In this document: one piece after another, positions 34,148-42,501 of the stretch | Layout: every line of letters begins with the position of its first letter | Position numbering within the stretch: position 1 is the stretch's first letter | Assembly: GCF_001425025.1 (NCBI RefSeq) | Contig: NZ_LMDE01000012.1 | Location: forward strand, 276,700-340,699 | Direction of reading: 5' to 3' | DNA: 64,000 nt | DNA from: Nocardioides sp. Root122 | GTDB taxonomy: Bacteria; Actinomycetota; Actinomycetes; Propionibacteriales; Nocardioidaceae | The notes under the pieces: model-generated | Seen by the model: the letters and a program-made list of their open reading frames with translations, nothing else | Database searches by the model: none | Told to the model about the DNA's origin: nothing | Program-made: the position numbers and the translations under genes

Positions 34148-35532
34148 GAGGGCTCCTCGGCGGGTGCGGGCTCGACGGCGATGAAGACGTTCTTGGTCTC
34201 GGTGAAGGACAGCGGTGCGTCGGGCCCGAGCTCGCGCCCGACGCCCGACTGCTTGAAGCCGCCGAACGGGGTGGTGTAGCGGACCGAGGAGTGCGAGTTC
34301 ACCGACAGGTTGCCGGCTTCCACGGCCCGGCTCACGCGGATCGCGCGCGACACGTCACGGGTCCAGATCGATCCCGACAGGCCGTACGCCGAGTCGTTGG
34401 CCAGCGCGATCGCGTCGGCCTCGTCCTCGAAGGGCAGCACGGCGACCACCGGGCCGAAGATCTCCTCGCGGGCCGTGCGGTCCTCGCGCGACGGGGTCAG
34501 CACCGTCGGCGGGAACCAGAAGCCCGGCCCCTCGGGCGCCTGCCCGCGGAACGCGACGGGCGCGTCGTCGGGGACGTAGGACGCCACCTTCTCCCAGTGC
34601 GAGCGGGAGACCAGGGGCCCCATCTCGGTGTCGCGGTCGCGGGGGTCGCCCACCCGGATGCCGGCGACGGCGGGCTCGAGCAGCTCCATGAACCGGTCGA
34701 GCACGCTGCGCTGGACGAGGATCCGGCTTCGCGCGCAGCAGTCCTGGCCGGCGTTGTCGAAGACGCCGTAGGGCGCGGTGGCCGCGGCCTGCTCGAGGTC
34801 GCTGTCGGCGAAGACGATGTTGGCGCTCTTGCCGCCGAGCTCGAGGGTGACCTGCTTGACCTGCGCCGCGGCTCGCGCCATCACCCGCGTGCCGGTCTCG
34901 GTGGACCCGGTGAAGACGACCTTGCGGACGTCGGGGTGGTCGACGAGCCGCTCGCCGACCACGGAGCCCTTGCCGGTCACGACCTGGAACAGGCCCTCCG
35001 GCAGGCCCGCCTCGACGCCCAGCTCGGCCAGGCGCAGCGAGGTCAGGGGCGTCCACTCGGCGGGCTTGAGCACGACGGCGTTGCCGGCCGCCAGTGCGGG
35101 GGCGAAGCCCCACGACGCGATGGTCATCGGGAAGTTCCAGGGCGTCACCACGCCGATCACGCCGATCGGCTCCGAGAAGGTGAGGTCGAGACCACCGGCG
35201 ACGGGGATCTGGCGGCCGAAGAGCCGCTCGGGTGCCGCCGAGTAGTAGGTCAGCACGTCGCGCACGTGCCCGGCCTCCCACTCGGCCTGGCCGATCGGGT
35301 GCCCGGAGTTGCGGACCTCCAGCTCGGCCAGCTCGTCGACGTGGGCGTCGACGGTCGCCGCGAACGACCGCAGTGCGGCCGCCCGGTCGGCGGGCGCGAG
35401 CGCGGCCCACCTCCGCTGGGCAGCGCGGGCGCGGTCGACGGCGTCGTCGACGTCACCGGCCTCCAGCTCCGGGACGCTCGTCACGACCGACTCGTCGGCC
35501 GGGTTGACGATGTCGAACATCTCGGTCGTCAC
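34144..35532 (-). CDS. NAD(P)-dependent aldehyde dehydrogenase, PuuC/GabD-like
   Basis: A 462-residue ALDH. Catalytic Cys in DNAGQDCCARSRI, general-base Glu in VTLELGGKSANIV, cofactor motif FTGSTETG, and the C-terminal FGGFKQSGVGRELG. GTG 35532 overlaps the upstream hydrolase stop in GTGA. In the operon it would oxidise a gamma-glutamylamino aldehyde to the acid (gamma-glutamylglycine if ethanolamine is the substrate, gamma-Glu-GABA if putrescine). Confidence 0.9.
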   Translation of the reverse strand: MTTEMFDIVNPADESVVTSVPELEAGDVDDAVDRARAAQRRWAALAPADRAAALRSFAATVDAHVDELAELEVRNSGHPIGQAEWEAGHVRDVLTYYSAAPERLFGRQIPVAGGLDLTFSEPIGVIGVVTPWNFPMTIASWGFAPALAAGNAVVLKPAEWTPLTSLRLAELGVEAGLPEGLFQVVTGKGSVVGERLVDHPDVRKVVFTGSTETGTRVMARAAAQVKQVTLELGGKSANIVFADSDLEQAAATAPYGVFDNAGQDCCARSRILVQRSVLDRFMELLEPAVAGIRVGDPRDRDTEMGPLVSRSHWEKVASYVPDDAPVAFRGQAPEGPGFWFPPTVLTPSREDRTAREEIFGPVVAVLPFEDEADAIALANDSAYGLSGSIWTRDVSRAIRVSRAVEAGNLSVNSHSSVRYTTPFGGFKQSGVGRELGPDAPLSFTETKNVFIAVEPAPAEEPS

Positions 35533-36314
35533 ACCTTCTCCTTGCTCGTGTCCGTGTCCGTGTCCTTGGCCGCGAGGCGCTCTCGCGCGGACCGCACGAG
35601 CGACTCCATCAGACGGACGTCGTCGAGGGTCTGCTCGGGGTGCCACTGCACGCCGACGGCGAACCCCTCGCCGTCGAGCTCCACCCCCTCGACCACGCCG
35701 TCCTCGGCGTGGGCCGAAGCGCGCAGCCCCTCGGGCAGCCGGCCGACGGCCTGGTGGTGGTAGCAGTGCACGGTGGCGTCGGCACCCAAGGCGCCTGCCA
35801 CGCGGCTCCCGGCGACCGTCCGCACCGTGTGGGAGGCGAACCGGCCGGGCCCGAGCTTGTGGTCGTGGGCTCCGGGCACGTCCGGCACGTGCTGGAGCAG
35901 CGTGCCGCCGAGCGCCACGGTGAGGACCTGGGCGCCGCGGCAGATGCCCAGGAGCGGGGTGCCCCGGTCGAGCGCCTGCCGGGTGAGGGCCAGCTCCCAT
36001 CCGTCGCGGTCGGTGGCCGGCGGTTCGGCGGTCGGGTGCGGCTCGGCGTCGTAGCGACGGGCGTCGACGTCGCGCCCGCCAGCCAGCACCAAGGCGTCCA
36101 CCCGGTCGAGGACCGAGGCGACGGCCTCGTCGTCCGTCGTGGGGCCGGGCGGGGGGAGCAGCACGGGCACGCCGCCGGCGCGCGTCACCAGCTCGACGTA
36201 GTCGTACTGGAGGTAGGCGGCCCGGACGTCCCACACGCCCTGCTGCGCGGGTTCGACGTACGTCGTGATCCCGACGACCGGTCGCCGGGTGGTGGGGGCG
36301 TCACATCCGCTCAA
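35529..36314 (-). CDS. PuuD-like gamma-glutamyl hydrolase (class I glutamine amidotransferase, C26)
   Basis: A 261-residue hydrolase with the nucleophile Cys in LLGICRGAQVL and the His-Glu pair in VQWHPEQT, as in PuuD. It would release free glutamate from the gamma-glutamylated acid at the end of the pathway. The only fitting start is TTG 36314, inside the last 14 bp of the ligase gene, so the two are coupled. The YHHQAVGRLPEGL motif fits the family. Confidence 0.87.
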   Translation of the reverse strand: MSGCDAPTTRRPVVGITTYVEPAQQGVWDVRAAYLQYDYVELVTRAGGVPVLLPPPGPTTDDEAVASVLDRVDALVLAGGRDVDARRYDAEPHPTAEPPATDRDGWELALTRQALDRGTPLLGICRGAQVLTVALGGTLLQHVPDVPGAHDHKLGPGRFASHTVRTVAGSRVAGALGADATVHCYHHQAVGRLPEGLRASAHAEDGVVEGVELDGEGFAVGVQWHPEQTLDDVRLMESLVRSARERLAAKDTDTDTSKEKV

Positions 36315-37671
36315 AGCACCGCACCCGCTCCCAGTCGGTGACGGCGGCGTCGTAGGCGCGCTGCTCGACCCGGGCGTTGTTGAGGTAGTGCTCCACGACC
36401 TCGTCGCCGAAGGCCGCGCGGGCCACCGCCGAGCCCTCGAACAGCTCGGCGGCCTCGCGCAGCGTGGTCGGCAGCCGCGGCACGTCGCCGGCGTAGGCGT
36501 TGCCCTCGTAGGCCTCCTCGAGCGGGAGCTGCTGCTCGATGCCGTGCAGCCCGGCCGCCGTGATCGCGGCGATGGCGAGGTAGGGGTTCACGTCGCCACC
36601 GGGCACACGGTTCTCCAGGCGCATGCCGAGGCCGTGGCCGACGACGCGGAGCGCGCAGGTGCGGTTGTCCATGCCCCACGCGACGGCGGTCGGCGCGAAG
36701 CTGCCCTCGACGAAGCGCTTGTAGGAGTTGATGGTGGGCGCGAAGAAGAGCGTCAGCTCGCGCATGCACGCGATCTGGCCGGCGACCCAGTGCTCGAAGA
36801 GCTCGGACATGCCGTGCGGTCGTGACTCGTCGGCCATCACCGCGGCGCCGTCGGCGCCGCGGACGGAGAGGTGGACGTGGCAGCTGTTGCCCTCGCGCTC
36901 GTCGTACTTCGCCATGAACGTGAGGCTCTTGCCGTGCGCGTCGGCGATCTCCTTCGCGCCGTTCTTGTAGATCGTGTGGTTGTCGCTGGTGACCAGGGCG
37001 TGGTCGTAGCGGAAGGCGATCTCCTGCTGACCGAGGTTGCACTCGCCCTTCGAGCCCTCGCAGTACATCCCCGCGCCCTCCATGCCGAGGCGGATGTCGC
37101 GCACCAGGGGCTCCATCCGGGTGGAGCCGAGCATGGCGTAGTCGATGTTGTAGTCGCTGCCCGGACGCAGGCCGGCGTAGCGCTTGCCGAACGCGTCGCG
37201 GAACGTGTCGTCGAAGACCATGAACTCGAGCTCGGTGCCGGCGTAGGGCACGAGGGACCGCTCGGCGAGCCGGTCGACCTGGCGCCGCAGCACGCTGCGC
37301 GGCGCCGCCTCGACCGCCGTGCCGTCGAACCACTCGAGGTCCGCCATCACCAGGGCGGTGCCCGGCAGCCACGGGACGAGGCGGAGCGTGGAGAGGTCCG
37401 GGCGCATCACCATGTCGCCGTAGCCGCGGTCCCAGCCGGACATCGCGTAGCCGGCGACGGTGTTCATCTCGATGTCGACGGCCAGCAGGTAGTTGCAGCA
37501 CTCGGCGCCGTGCGGGGCGACCTCCTCCATGAACAGGCGCGAGGAGACGCGCTTGCCGACGAGGCGGCCTTGCATGTCGGCGAACCCCACCACCACGGTG
37601 TCGATCTCGCCCGCGTCCACGAGCCGGGCCAGGTCCTCGAGGCCGAGGAGCCCCTTCGTCCGCTGTGCCAT
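36301..37671 (-). CDS. glutamine-synthetase-like gamma-glutamyl-amine ligase
   Basis: A GS-fold ATP-dependent ligase of 456 residues that joins glutamate to an amine. It has the GS beta-grasp and catalytic domains: AGTELEFMVFDD, NHTIYKNGAKEIA, NSCHVHLS (ATP-loop His), TINSYKRFVEGSFAPT and NRVPGGDVNPYLA. The sequence is PuuA/GlnA4-like rather than a canonical GlnA. A GGAGG site precedes the ATG. It heads the operon and is divergent from an ethanolamine-type permease, which favours ethanolamine as substrate, as for Streptomyces GlnA4; putrescine remains possible. Confidence 0.88.
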   Translation of the reverse strand: MAQRTKGLLGLEDLARLVDAGEIDTVVVGFADMQGRLVGKRVSSRLFMEEVAPHGAECCNYLLAVDIEMNTVAGYAMSGWDRGYGDMVMRPDLSTLRLVPWLPGTALVMADLEWFDGTAVEAAPRSVLRRQVDRLAERSLVPYAGTELEFMVFDDTFRDAFGKRYAGLRPGSDYNIDYAMLGSTRMEPLVRDIRLGMEGAGMYCEGSKGECNLGQQEIAFRYDHALVTSDNHTIYKNGAKEIADAHGKSLTFMAKYDEREGNSCHVHLSVRGADGAAVMADESRPHGMSELFEHWVAGQIACMRELTLFFAPTINSYKRFVEGSFAPTAVAWGMDNRTCALRVVGHGLGMRLENRVPGGDVNPYLAIAAITAAGLHGIEQQLPLEEAYEGNAYAGDVPRLPTTLREAAELFEGSAVARAAFGDEVVEHYLNNARVEQRAYDAAVTDWERVRCFERM

Positions 37672-37729
37672 GGGACCTCCTGCTCGATGGGCCGGCCTGT
37701 GTCCGGTGTGCGGGTCCAGTAATGCCTCA

Positions 37730-37746
37730 TTGACGCGACGAGTCAA
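37730..37746. promoter_or_regulatory. candidate FadR-type operator
   Basis: TTGAC-GCGACGA-GTCAA is an inverted repeat with a 7-nt centre, 58 bp upstream of the ligase start and within the divergent control region (37672-37895). The size and symmetry suit a GntR/FadR dimer. The assignment is inferred. Confidence 0.4.
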
Positions 37747-37800
37747 CCATTGCGCGCGACGGGCCGGTGTTTCGCGCACGAAAACGCCGGTCCAAAGGTA

Positions 37801-37830
37801 TTGCCGCCCTGCCATTGACGGGTCTAGCGT
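37801..37830 (+). promoter_or_regulatory. promoter of the ethanolamine-type permease
   Basis: TTGCCG (37801-37806), an 18-nt spacer and TAGCGT (37825-37830) give a start near 37837 and a ~60-nt leader with AGGAG before ATG 37896. Confidence 0.5.
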
Positions 37831-37895
37831 CCGGCCAGAGCCTCATCATGCGACCCCAGCCCCCAGCCGCGCGGCCCAGCCCAGGAGCGTCCGAC

Positions 37896-39446
37896 ATGAA
37901 CCAGGAATCCCGCAAGGTCTCCGGTGTGAGCTACCACCACGCGGAGGAGGGCTACTTCGACAAGCGGCAGCTCCAACGCTCCGCGGGCTTCTGGGGGCTC
38001 TGGGGCATCGGCGTCGCAGCAGTCATCTCGGGCGACTTCTCGGGCTGGAACTTCGGCATCGGCGAGGCCGGCTGGGGCGGTCTGCTCGTCGCCAGCGTCG
38101 TCATCGTCGTCATGTACTTCGGCATGCTCTTCTCGATCGGCGAGATGTCGGCCGCCATGCCGCACACCGGCGGCGCCTACTCCTTCGCCCGCTCCGCGAT
38201 GGGGCCGTGGGGCGGCTTCGTCACCGGCCTCGCGGAGACCATCGAGTACGTCTTCACCACCGGCGTGATCGTGCTGTTCTCCGCGCAGTACCTCGACTCC
38301 ATCACCGACGAGCTGTTCGGCCTCAGCGTCGGCGACAACCAGTGGATCTGGTGGATCGTGCTCTACGCCGTCTTCGTCACCCTCAACTCGGCGGGCGCGG
38401 AGATCTCCTTCAAGTTCGCGATCGTGGTCGCGGTCGTCTCGATCGCGGTGCTGGTGCTCTTCGCGGTCCTCGCCGTCGCCAACGGCGCGGTCGACTTCGG
38501 CCGGCTGATGGACATCGAGCCCGAGCCCGGCAACAGCGACTTCCTGCCGTTCGGGTGGAGCGGCGTGCTCTACGCGCTCCCGTTCGCGATGTGGTTCTTC
38601 CTCGGCATCGAGGAGCTCCCGCTCGCCGCGGAGGAGGCACACTCGCCCACGACCGACATCCCGCGGGCCGGGATCGTCGGCCTCATCACCCTCGTCGCCA
38701 CCGGTGCCCTGGTCTTCGTGCTCAACCCTGCCGTCACCGGGTCCGACGCGCTCGGCGCCTCGGGCGAGCCGCTGCTCGACGGCTTCCGCGCGTTCCTCTC
38801 CGACGACCTCGCAGCGCTGCTCTCGCTCTTCGCGCTCATCGGCCTGCTGGCCAGCCTGCAGGGGATCATGTTCGCCTACGGCCGCAACATGTACTCCCTG
38901 AGCCGGGCCGGCTACTACCCCAAGTCGCTGTCGATCACCGGTGCCCGCAAGACCCCCTGGGTCGCCCTCGTGGCCGGCGCGGTGTTCGGCTTCGTGGTGC
39001 TGCTCATCGTCGACATACTGGCCCGCCGGGGTGGCGAGGCCGGCGAGCAGGCGACCGCGATCGTGCTCAACATCGCGGTCTGGGGCGCGGTGCTGGCCTA
39101 CATCCTCCAGATGGTCTCCTACGTCCTGCTCCGCCAGAAGTTCCCCAACGCCAAGCGGCCCTACGTCAGCCCCGTGGGCGTGGCCGGAGCCGTCGTGGCC
39201 GGCATCATCGCCGCGATCACCTTCGTCGGCGTCTTCCTCAACCCCGACTTCCGTCCGGCCATCGTGGCGATCGCGGTCCTCTACGCCATCGGCCTGGCGA
39301 TCTTCGGCACCGTGGGCCGGCACCGCCTGATCCTCTCCCCCGAGGAGGAGTACGCGGTGAGCCACGGCATGCACGGGGACCCGGAGGCCGAGGGCTACGG
39401 CGGGAGGGTCGAGGACGAGCTGCTCGCGGAGGACGACCGCGGCTGA
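37896..39446 (+). CDS. APC-family permease, ethanolamine-permease-like
   Basis: A 516-residue secondary transporter with twelve predicted helices and a long acidic C-terminal tail. The N-terminal VISGDFSGWNFGIGEAGWGG and the preceding YFDKRQLQRSAGFWG strongly recall the ethanolamine permease subfamily of the amino acid/polyamine/organocation family. AGGAG lies 9 nt before the ATG. It is divergent from the gamma-glutamylation operon and probably imports its substrate. Confidence 0.82.
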   Translation: MNQESRKVSGVSYHHAEEGYFDKRQLQRSAGFWGLWGIGVAAVISGDFSGWNFGIGEAGWGGLLVASVVIVVMYFGMLFSIGEMSAAMPHTGGAYSFARSAMGPWGGFVTGLAETIEYVFTTGVIVLFSAQYLDSITDELFGLSVGDNQWIWWIVLYAVFVTLNSAGAEISFKFAIVVAVVSIAVLVLFAVLAVANGAVDFGRLMDIEPEPGNSDFLPFGWSGVLYALPFAMWFFLGIEELPLAAEEAHSPTTDIPRAGIVGLITLVATGALVFVLNPAVTGSDALGASGEPLLDGFRAFLSDDLAALLSLFALIGLLASLQGIMFAYGRNMYSLSRAGYYPKSLSITGARKTPWVALVAGAVFGFVVLLIVDILARRGGEAGEQATAIVLNIAVWGAVLAYILQMVSYVLLRQKFPNAKRPYVSPVGVAGAVVAGIIAAITFVGVFLNPDFRPAIVAIAVLYAIGLAIFGTVGRHRLILSPEEEYAVSHGMHGDPEAEGYGGRVEDELLAEDDRG

Positions 39447-39471
39447 ACGTCGCGGCGATAGGGTCGTGCCC

Positions 39472-40113
39472 GTGATTGCGTCCCACCGACACCGCTTCAT
39501 CTTCCTCAAGACCCGCAAGACGGCGGGCACGAGCGTGGAGATCGCGTTGTCGAAGGTGTGCGGGCCCGACGACATCATCACCGAGATCAGCCCCGAGGAC
39601 GAGGCCCTGCGCGCGGCGGCCGGCGGGCGGGGGCCGCAGAACTTCGAGTCGCCGCCGCTGCCGCGCAAGGCCTACAACCACATGGGGGCCAAGCTCACCC
39701 GCGACCTGGTGGGCCCCGAGGTCTTCGACGACTACTACACGTTCGCGATCGAGCGGAACCCGTGGGACGCGGTCGTCTCGCTCTACTTCTGGAAGTACAA
39801 GGACCGGCCCGAGCTGCCCGACTTCGAGACCTACGTGCAGGAGATCTGGATCGAGCAGCTGGCCAACAACCGCCGGCTCTACCGGATCCGCGGCCGCATG
39901 GCGCTGGACCGGGTCCTGCGCTACGAGCACCTCGACACCGAGCTCCGCGAGGTCTGGGACCACCTCGACCTGCCCGGCGAGCCCGACCTGCCGCGCGCCA
40001 AGGGCAACGCCCGGCCGGCCGGCCACTATCGCGAGCTCTACACCGATGCGTCGCGCGAGCGGGTCGCCACGGTCTTCGCCGACACCATCGAGGCCTTCGG
40101 CTACGAGTTCTGA
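39472..40113 (+). CDS. sulfotransferase-family protein
   Basis: A 213-residue P-loop-like protein resembling Sulfotransfer_2-type PAPS-dependent sulfotransferases. FIFLKTRKTAGTSVEIALSK is the 5'-phosphosulfate-binding loop and FAIERNPWDAVVSLYFWKYK is the 3'-phosphate-binding segment. GTG 39472 lies 7 nt after TAGGGT (leaderless); GTG 39466 is the alternative. The acceptor is unknown, perhaps a surface glycan or lipid. An 11-bp tandem repeat begins right after the stop. Confidence 0.75.
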   Translation: MIASHRHRFIFLKTRKTAGTSVEIALSKVCGPDDIITEISPEDEALRAAAGGRGPQNFESPPLPRKAYNHMGAKLTRDLVGPEVFDDYYTFAIERNPWDAVVSLYFWKYKDRPELPDFETYVQEIWIEQLANNRRLYRIRGRMALDRVLRYEHLDTELREVWDHLDLPGEPDLPRAKGNARPAGHYRELYTDASRERVATVFADTIEAFGYEF

Positions 40114-40157
40114 CCTGGTGCTGGCCTGGTGCTGGCCTGGTGCTGGCCTGGTGCTGA
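40114..40157. repeat. four tandem copies of an 11-bp unit
   Basis: CCTGGTGCTGG is repeated four times without gaps (the last base of copy four is A), directly after the sulfotransferase stop and 12 bp before the convergent gene's stop. It is a microsatellite-like array, likely length-variable between strains. Confidence 0.85.
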
Positions 40158-40169
40158 TCTGGGCCTGGC

Positions 40170-41078
40170 CTACGTGGTCGCCGGCTGCCGTACGACGGCC
40201 AGCAGCCGCTCGCACTCGGCGACGAGCCGGGCCCGCAGCGGGGCGCCGCGCTCCGCGAACGACCGCTGCGCCTCGACATAGGCAGCCTTGCCCTCCGTCG
40301 TCTCGATGCGCACCGGCTCGAACCCGAGGTCGCTGAGGTCGTAGGGGGCGGCCCGCATGTCGAGCACGCGGATCTCGCGCGCCAGCTCGAAGCAGTCGGC
40401 CACCAGCTCGCTCGGCACCATCGGCGAGAGCCGGAAGGCGTGCTTGTAGAGGTCCATCCCGGCATGGAGGCAGCCGGGCTGCTCGAAGGCCGCCCGGTCG
40501 TCGCGACCGGGCTGCACGGTGTTGAGCGGACGCGCGCTCGGGGTGAAGAAGCGGAACGCGTCGAAGTGCGAGCAGCCGATCCGGTGCGACTCCACGACGG
40601 CGTCGGTGCCTTCCTGGCCCAGCCGCAGCGGCCAGTCGTGGCGCGTGCCGAAGTCGGCGGACCGGTGGACCATCGCCCACTCGTGCAGGCCGAAGCAGCT
40701 GAGCTGGGGCGCGCGCCCGGCGGTGGCGGACAGCAGGGCGTGCAGCTGCTCGAGCAGCGGCCGCTGCGAGGCGACGTACTCCTTCGAGACTCGGGTCGAG
40801 TGCGCAGCCCCGTGGCGACCAGTGCCGCGAGCGCACTCGACCTGCTCGTAGCCCTTCAGGGCGGCGTGCTCGCCGGCGTCCTCGAGGGCGACGCCGAAGC
40901 CCGGGTGCCAGCGGCGCAGCTGTGCAGGGCGCTGGGAGTAGTAGGTGAAGAGGAAGTCGTGGACCGGGTGCCTGACCTGCCCGGCGCGGCGCGCGAGGTG
41001 CGGCGCAACCAGTGCGTCGACGCGCGCGGCGTGGGCGTCGGCCAGCGGACGCCACTCGGCCGCGGTCAGGATCTTCAC
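40170..41078 (-). CDS. actinobacterial conserved protein, often labelled 3-methyladenine DNA glycosylase
   Basis: A 302-residue soluble protein. The blocks HPVHDFLFTYYSQRPAQLRR, CFGLHEWAMVHR, HFDAFRFFTP and GCLHAGMDLYKHAFRLSP are characteristic of a conserved actinobacterial family whose glycosylase label is not backed by a helix-hairpin-helix motif here. GTG 41078 lies 7 nt after TAGCCT (leaderless). The many conserved His residues suggest metal binding. Function should be treated as unknown. Confidence 0.65.
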   Translation of the reverse strand: MKILTAAEWRPLADAHAARVDALVAPHLARRAGQVRHPVHDFLFTYYSQRPAQLRRWHPGFGVALEDAGEHAALKGYEQVECARGTGRHGAAHSTRVSKEYVASQRPLLEQLHALLSATAGRAPQLSCFGLHEWAMVHRSADFGTRHDWPLRLGQEGTDAVVESHRIGCSHFDAFRFFTPSARPLNTVQPGRDDRAAFEQPGCLHAGMDLYKHAFRLSPMVPSELVADCFELAREIRVLDMRAAPYDLSDLGFEPVRIETTEGKAAYVEAQRSFAERGAPLRARLVAECERLLAVVRQPATT

Positions 41079-41124
41079 CAGTCCGAGGCTAGTCGGAGCG
41101 GATGCCGCGGCGGACACTGACGAG

Positions 41125-42492
41125 ATGCACACCGATCGCGGCGCCGGCCTCGACCGCGCCCACGCCCTGGCCCAGGAGTGGCTCGACTCGCTCGGCGACC
41201 GGCCCGTGCCGCCCCGGCTGACGACCGACGAGGTGGCGGCGCTGCTCGACCCGGTCCTGCCGGACGGGCCGACCGACGCCGCCGCGGTCGTCGACGAGCT
41301 CGCGGCCGCCTGCGAGCCGGGCCTCACCGCGATGCCCGGCGGGCGCTTCTTCGGCTTCGTCATCGGCGGCACGCATCCCGCGGCGCTGGCGGCCGACTGG
41401 CTGGTCAGCGCGTGGGACCAGAACGCCGGCCTGCGCGTGATCACGCCCGCCCACTCGGCGGTCGAGGACCTCACCGAGCACTGGCTGCTCGACCTGCTGG
41501 GACTGCCGGGAGGAAGTGCGGTCGGCTTCGTGACGGGCGGGACGATGGCCAACTTCACCTGCCTCGCCGCGGCGCGTGACGAGGTGCTGCGCCGGCACGG
41601 CTGGGACGTCGCGACGCAGGGGCTCGCGGGCTCGCCGGGCGTACGCGTGCTGGTCGGCGCCGAGCGGCACGACACCATCGACCTGGCGCTGCGCTACCTC
41701 GGCCTGGGTGCCCCCGAGCCCGTCGCGGCCGACGACCAGGGGCGCATCGAGGCGGCCGCCCTCACCGCCGCCCTCGACGCCGGCGACGGCCGGCCGACCA
41801 TCGTCTGCCTCCAGGCCGGCAACGTGCACTCGGGCGCCTTCGACCCGTTCGTCGAGACGATCGCGGCGGCGCACGACGCGGGAGCGTGGGTGCACGTCGA
41901 CGGCGCGTTCGGGCTCTTCGCCGCCGCCTCGCCGTCGCGCCGCCACTTGGTCGAGGGCTACGAGGCGGCCGACTCCTGGGCCACCGACGCCCACAAGACC
42001 CTCAACGTCCCCTACGACTGCGGCCTCGCGATCGTGCGCGACCGTGCCGCCCTGCGCGCGGCGATGGGCATGCACGGCGACTACCTGATCTTCGACGCCG
42101 CGGGGGAGCCGATGGACAAGGTCCCCGAGATCAGCCGTCGGGGTCGCGCGTTCCCGGTCTGGGCGGTGCTGCGGGCGCTCGGCCGCGACGGGGTGGCCGC
42201 GCTGGTCGACGGCTACTGCGAGCACGCCCGCGCGTTCGCCGACGGCATCGCCGGCATCGCGGGTGCAGAGGTGCTCAACGACGTGGTCTTCACCCAGGTG
42301 TGCGCGTCCTTCGGCGACGACGACGCCACCCGCGGTGTCGTGGCCGCGATGCTGGCGGACGGTACGGCGTGGACGACCGGCTCGAGGTGGCGAGGCCGGG
42401 CGGTGCTGCGGGTCAGCGTCAGCAACTGGTCGACGACCGCCGACGACGTCGCGGCCAGTCTCGATGCGCTGGGACGTGCAGCCGCTCGATAG
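41125..42492 (+). CDS. PLP-dependent group II decarboxylase-like enzyme
   Basis: A fold-type I PLP enzyme of 455 residues resembling aromatic-amino-acid or glutamate decarboxylases. FVTGGTMANFTCLAAARDE is the phosphate-binding segment, HVDGAFGLFAAAS contains the PLP Asp, and DAHKTLNVPYDCG holds the Schiff-base Lys. Substrate cannot be read; an amino acid decarboxylase or a related lyase. It is followed 9 bp later by the FAH gene, which has its own leaderless promoter. Confidence 0.85.
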   Translation: MHTDRGAGLDRAHALAQEWLDSLGDRPVPPRLTTDEVAALLDPVLPDGPTDAAAVVDELAAACEPGLTAMPGGRFFGFVIGGTHPAALAADWLVSAWDQNAGLRVITPAHSAVEDLTEHWLLDLLGLPGGSAVGFVTGGTMANFTCLAAARDEVLRRHGWDVATQGLAGSPGVRVLVGAERHDTIDLALRYLGLGAPEPVAADDQGRIEAAALTAALDAGDGRPTIVCLQAGNVHSGAFDPFVETIAAAHDAGAWVHVDGAFGLFAAASPSRRHLVEGYEAADSWATDAHKTLNVPYDCGLAIVRDRAALRAAMGMHGDYLIFDAAGEPMDKVPEISRRGRAFPVWAVLRALGRDGVAALVDGYCEHARAFADGIAGIAGAEVLNDVVFTQVCASFGDDDATRGVVAAMLADGTAWTTGSRWRGRAVLRVSVSNWSTTADDVAASLDALGRAAAR

Positions 42493-42501
42493 GGTCGTCC
42501 C

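Noticed and set aside
35529..37671. Assignment of the operon as a full PuuABCD putrescine pathway
   Set aside because: No PuuB-like FAD oxidase is present; an SDR takes its place and the permease looks like an ethanolamine permease. Putrescine is kept only as an alternative.
37824..39668. Long minus-strand open frame opposite the permease
   Set aside because: Low-complexity Asp/Glu/His/Arg translation typical of the antisense of a GC-rich membrane protein gene; the plus-strand protein has family motifs.
40114..40157. Possible coding repeat or CRISPR-like unit
   Set aside because: Eleven-bp head-to-tail copies with no spacer between two stop codons; a microsatellite-like array is the simpler reading.
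40170..41078. Calling this gene a DNA glycosylase
   Set aside because: No helix-hairpin-helix or MPG-fold motif is visible; the name is inherited in databases, so function is left open.
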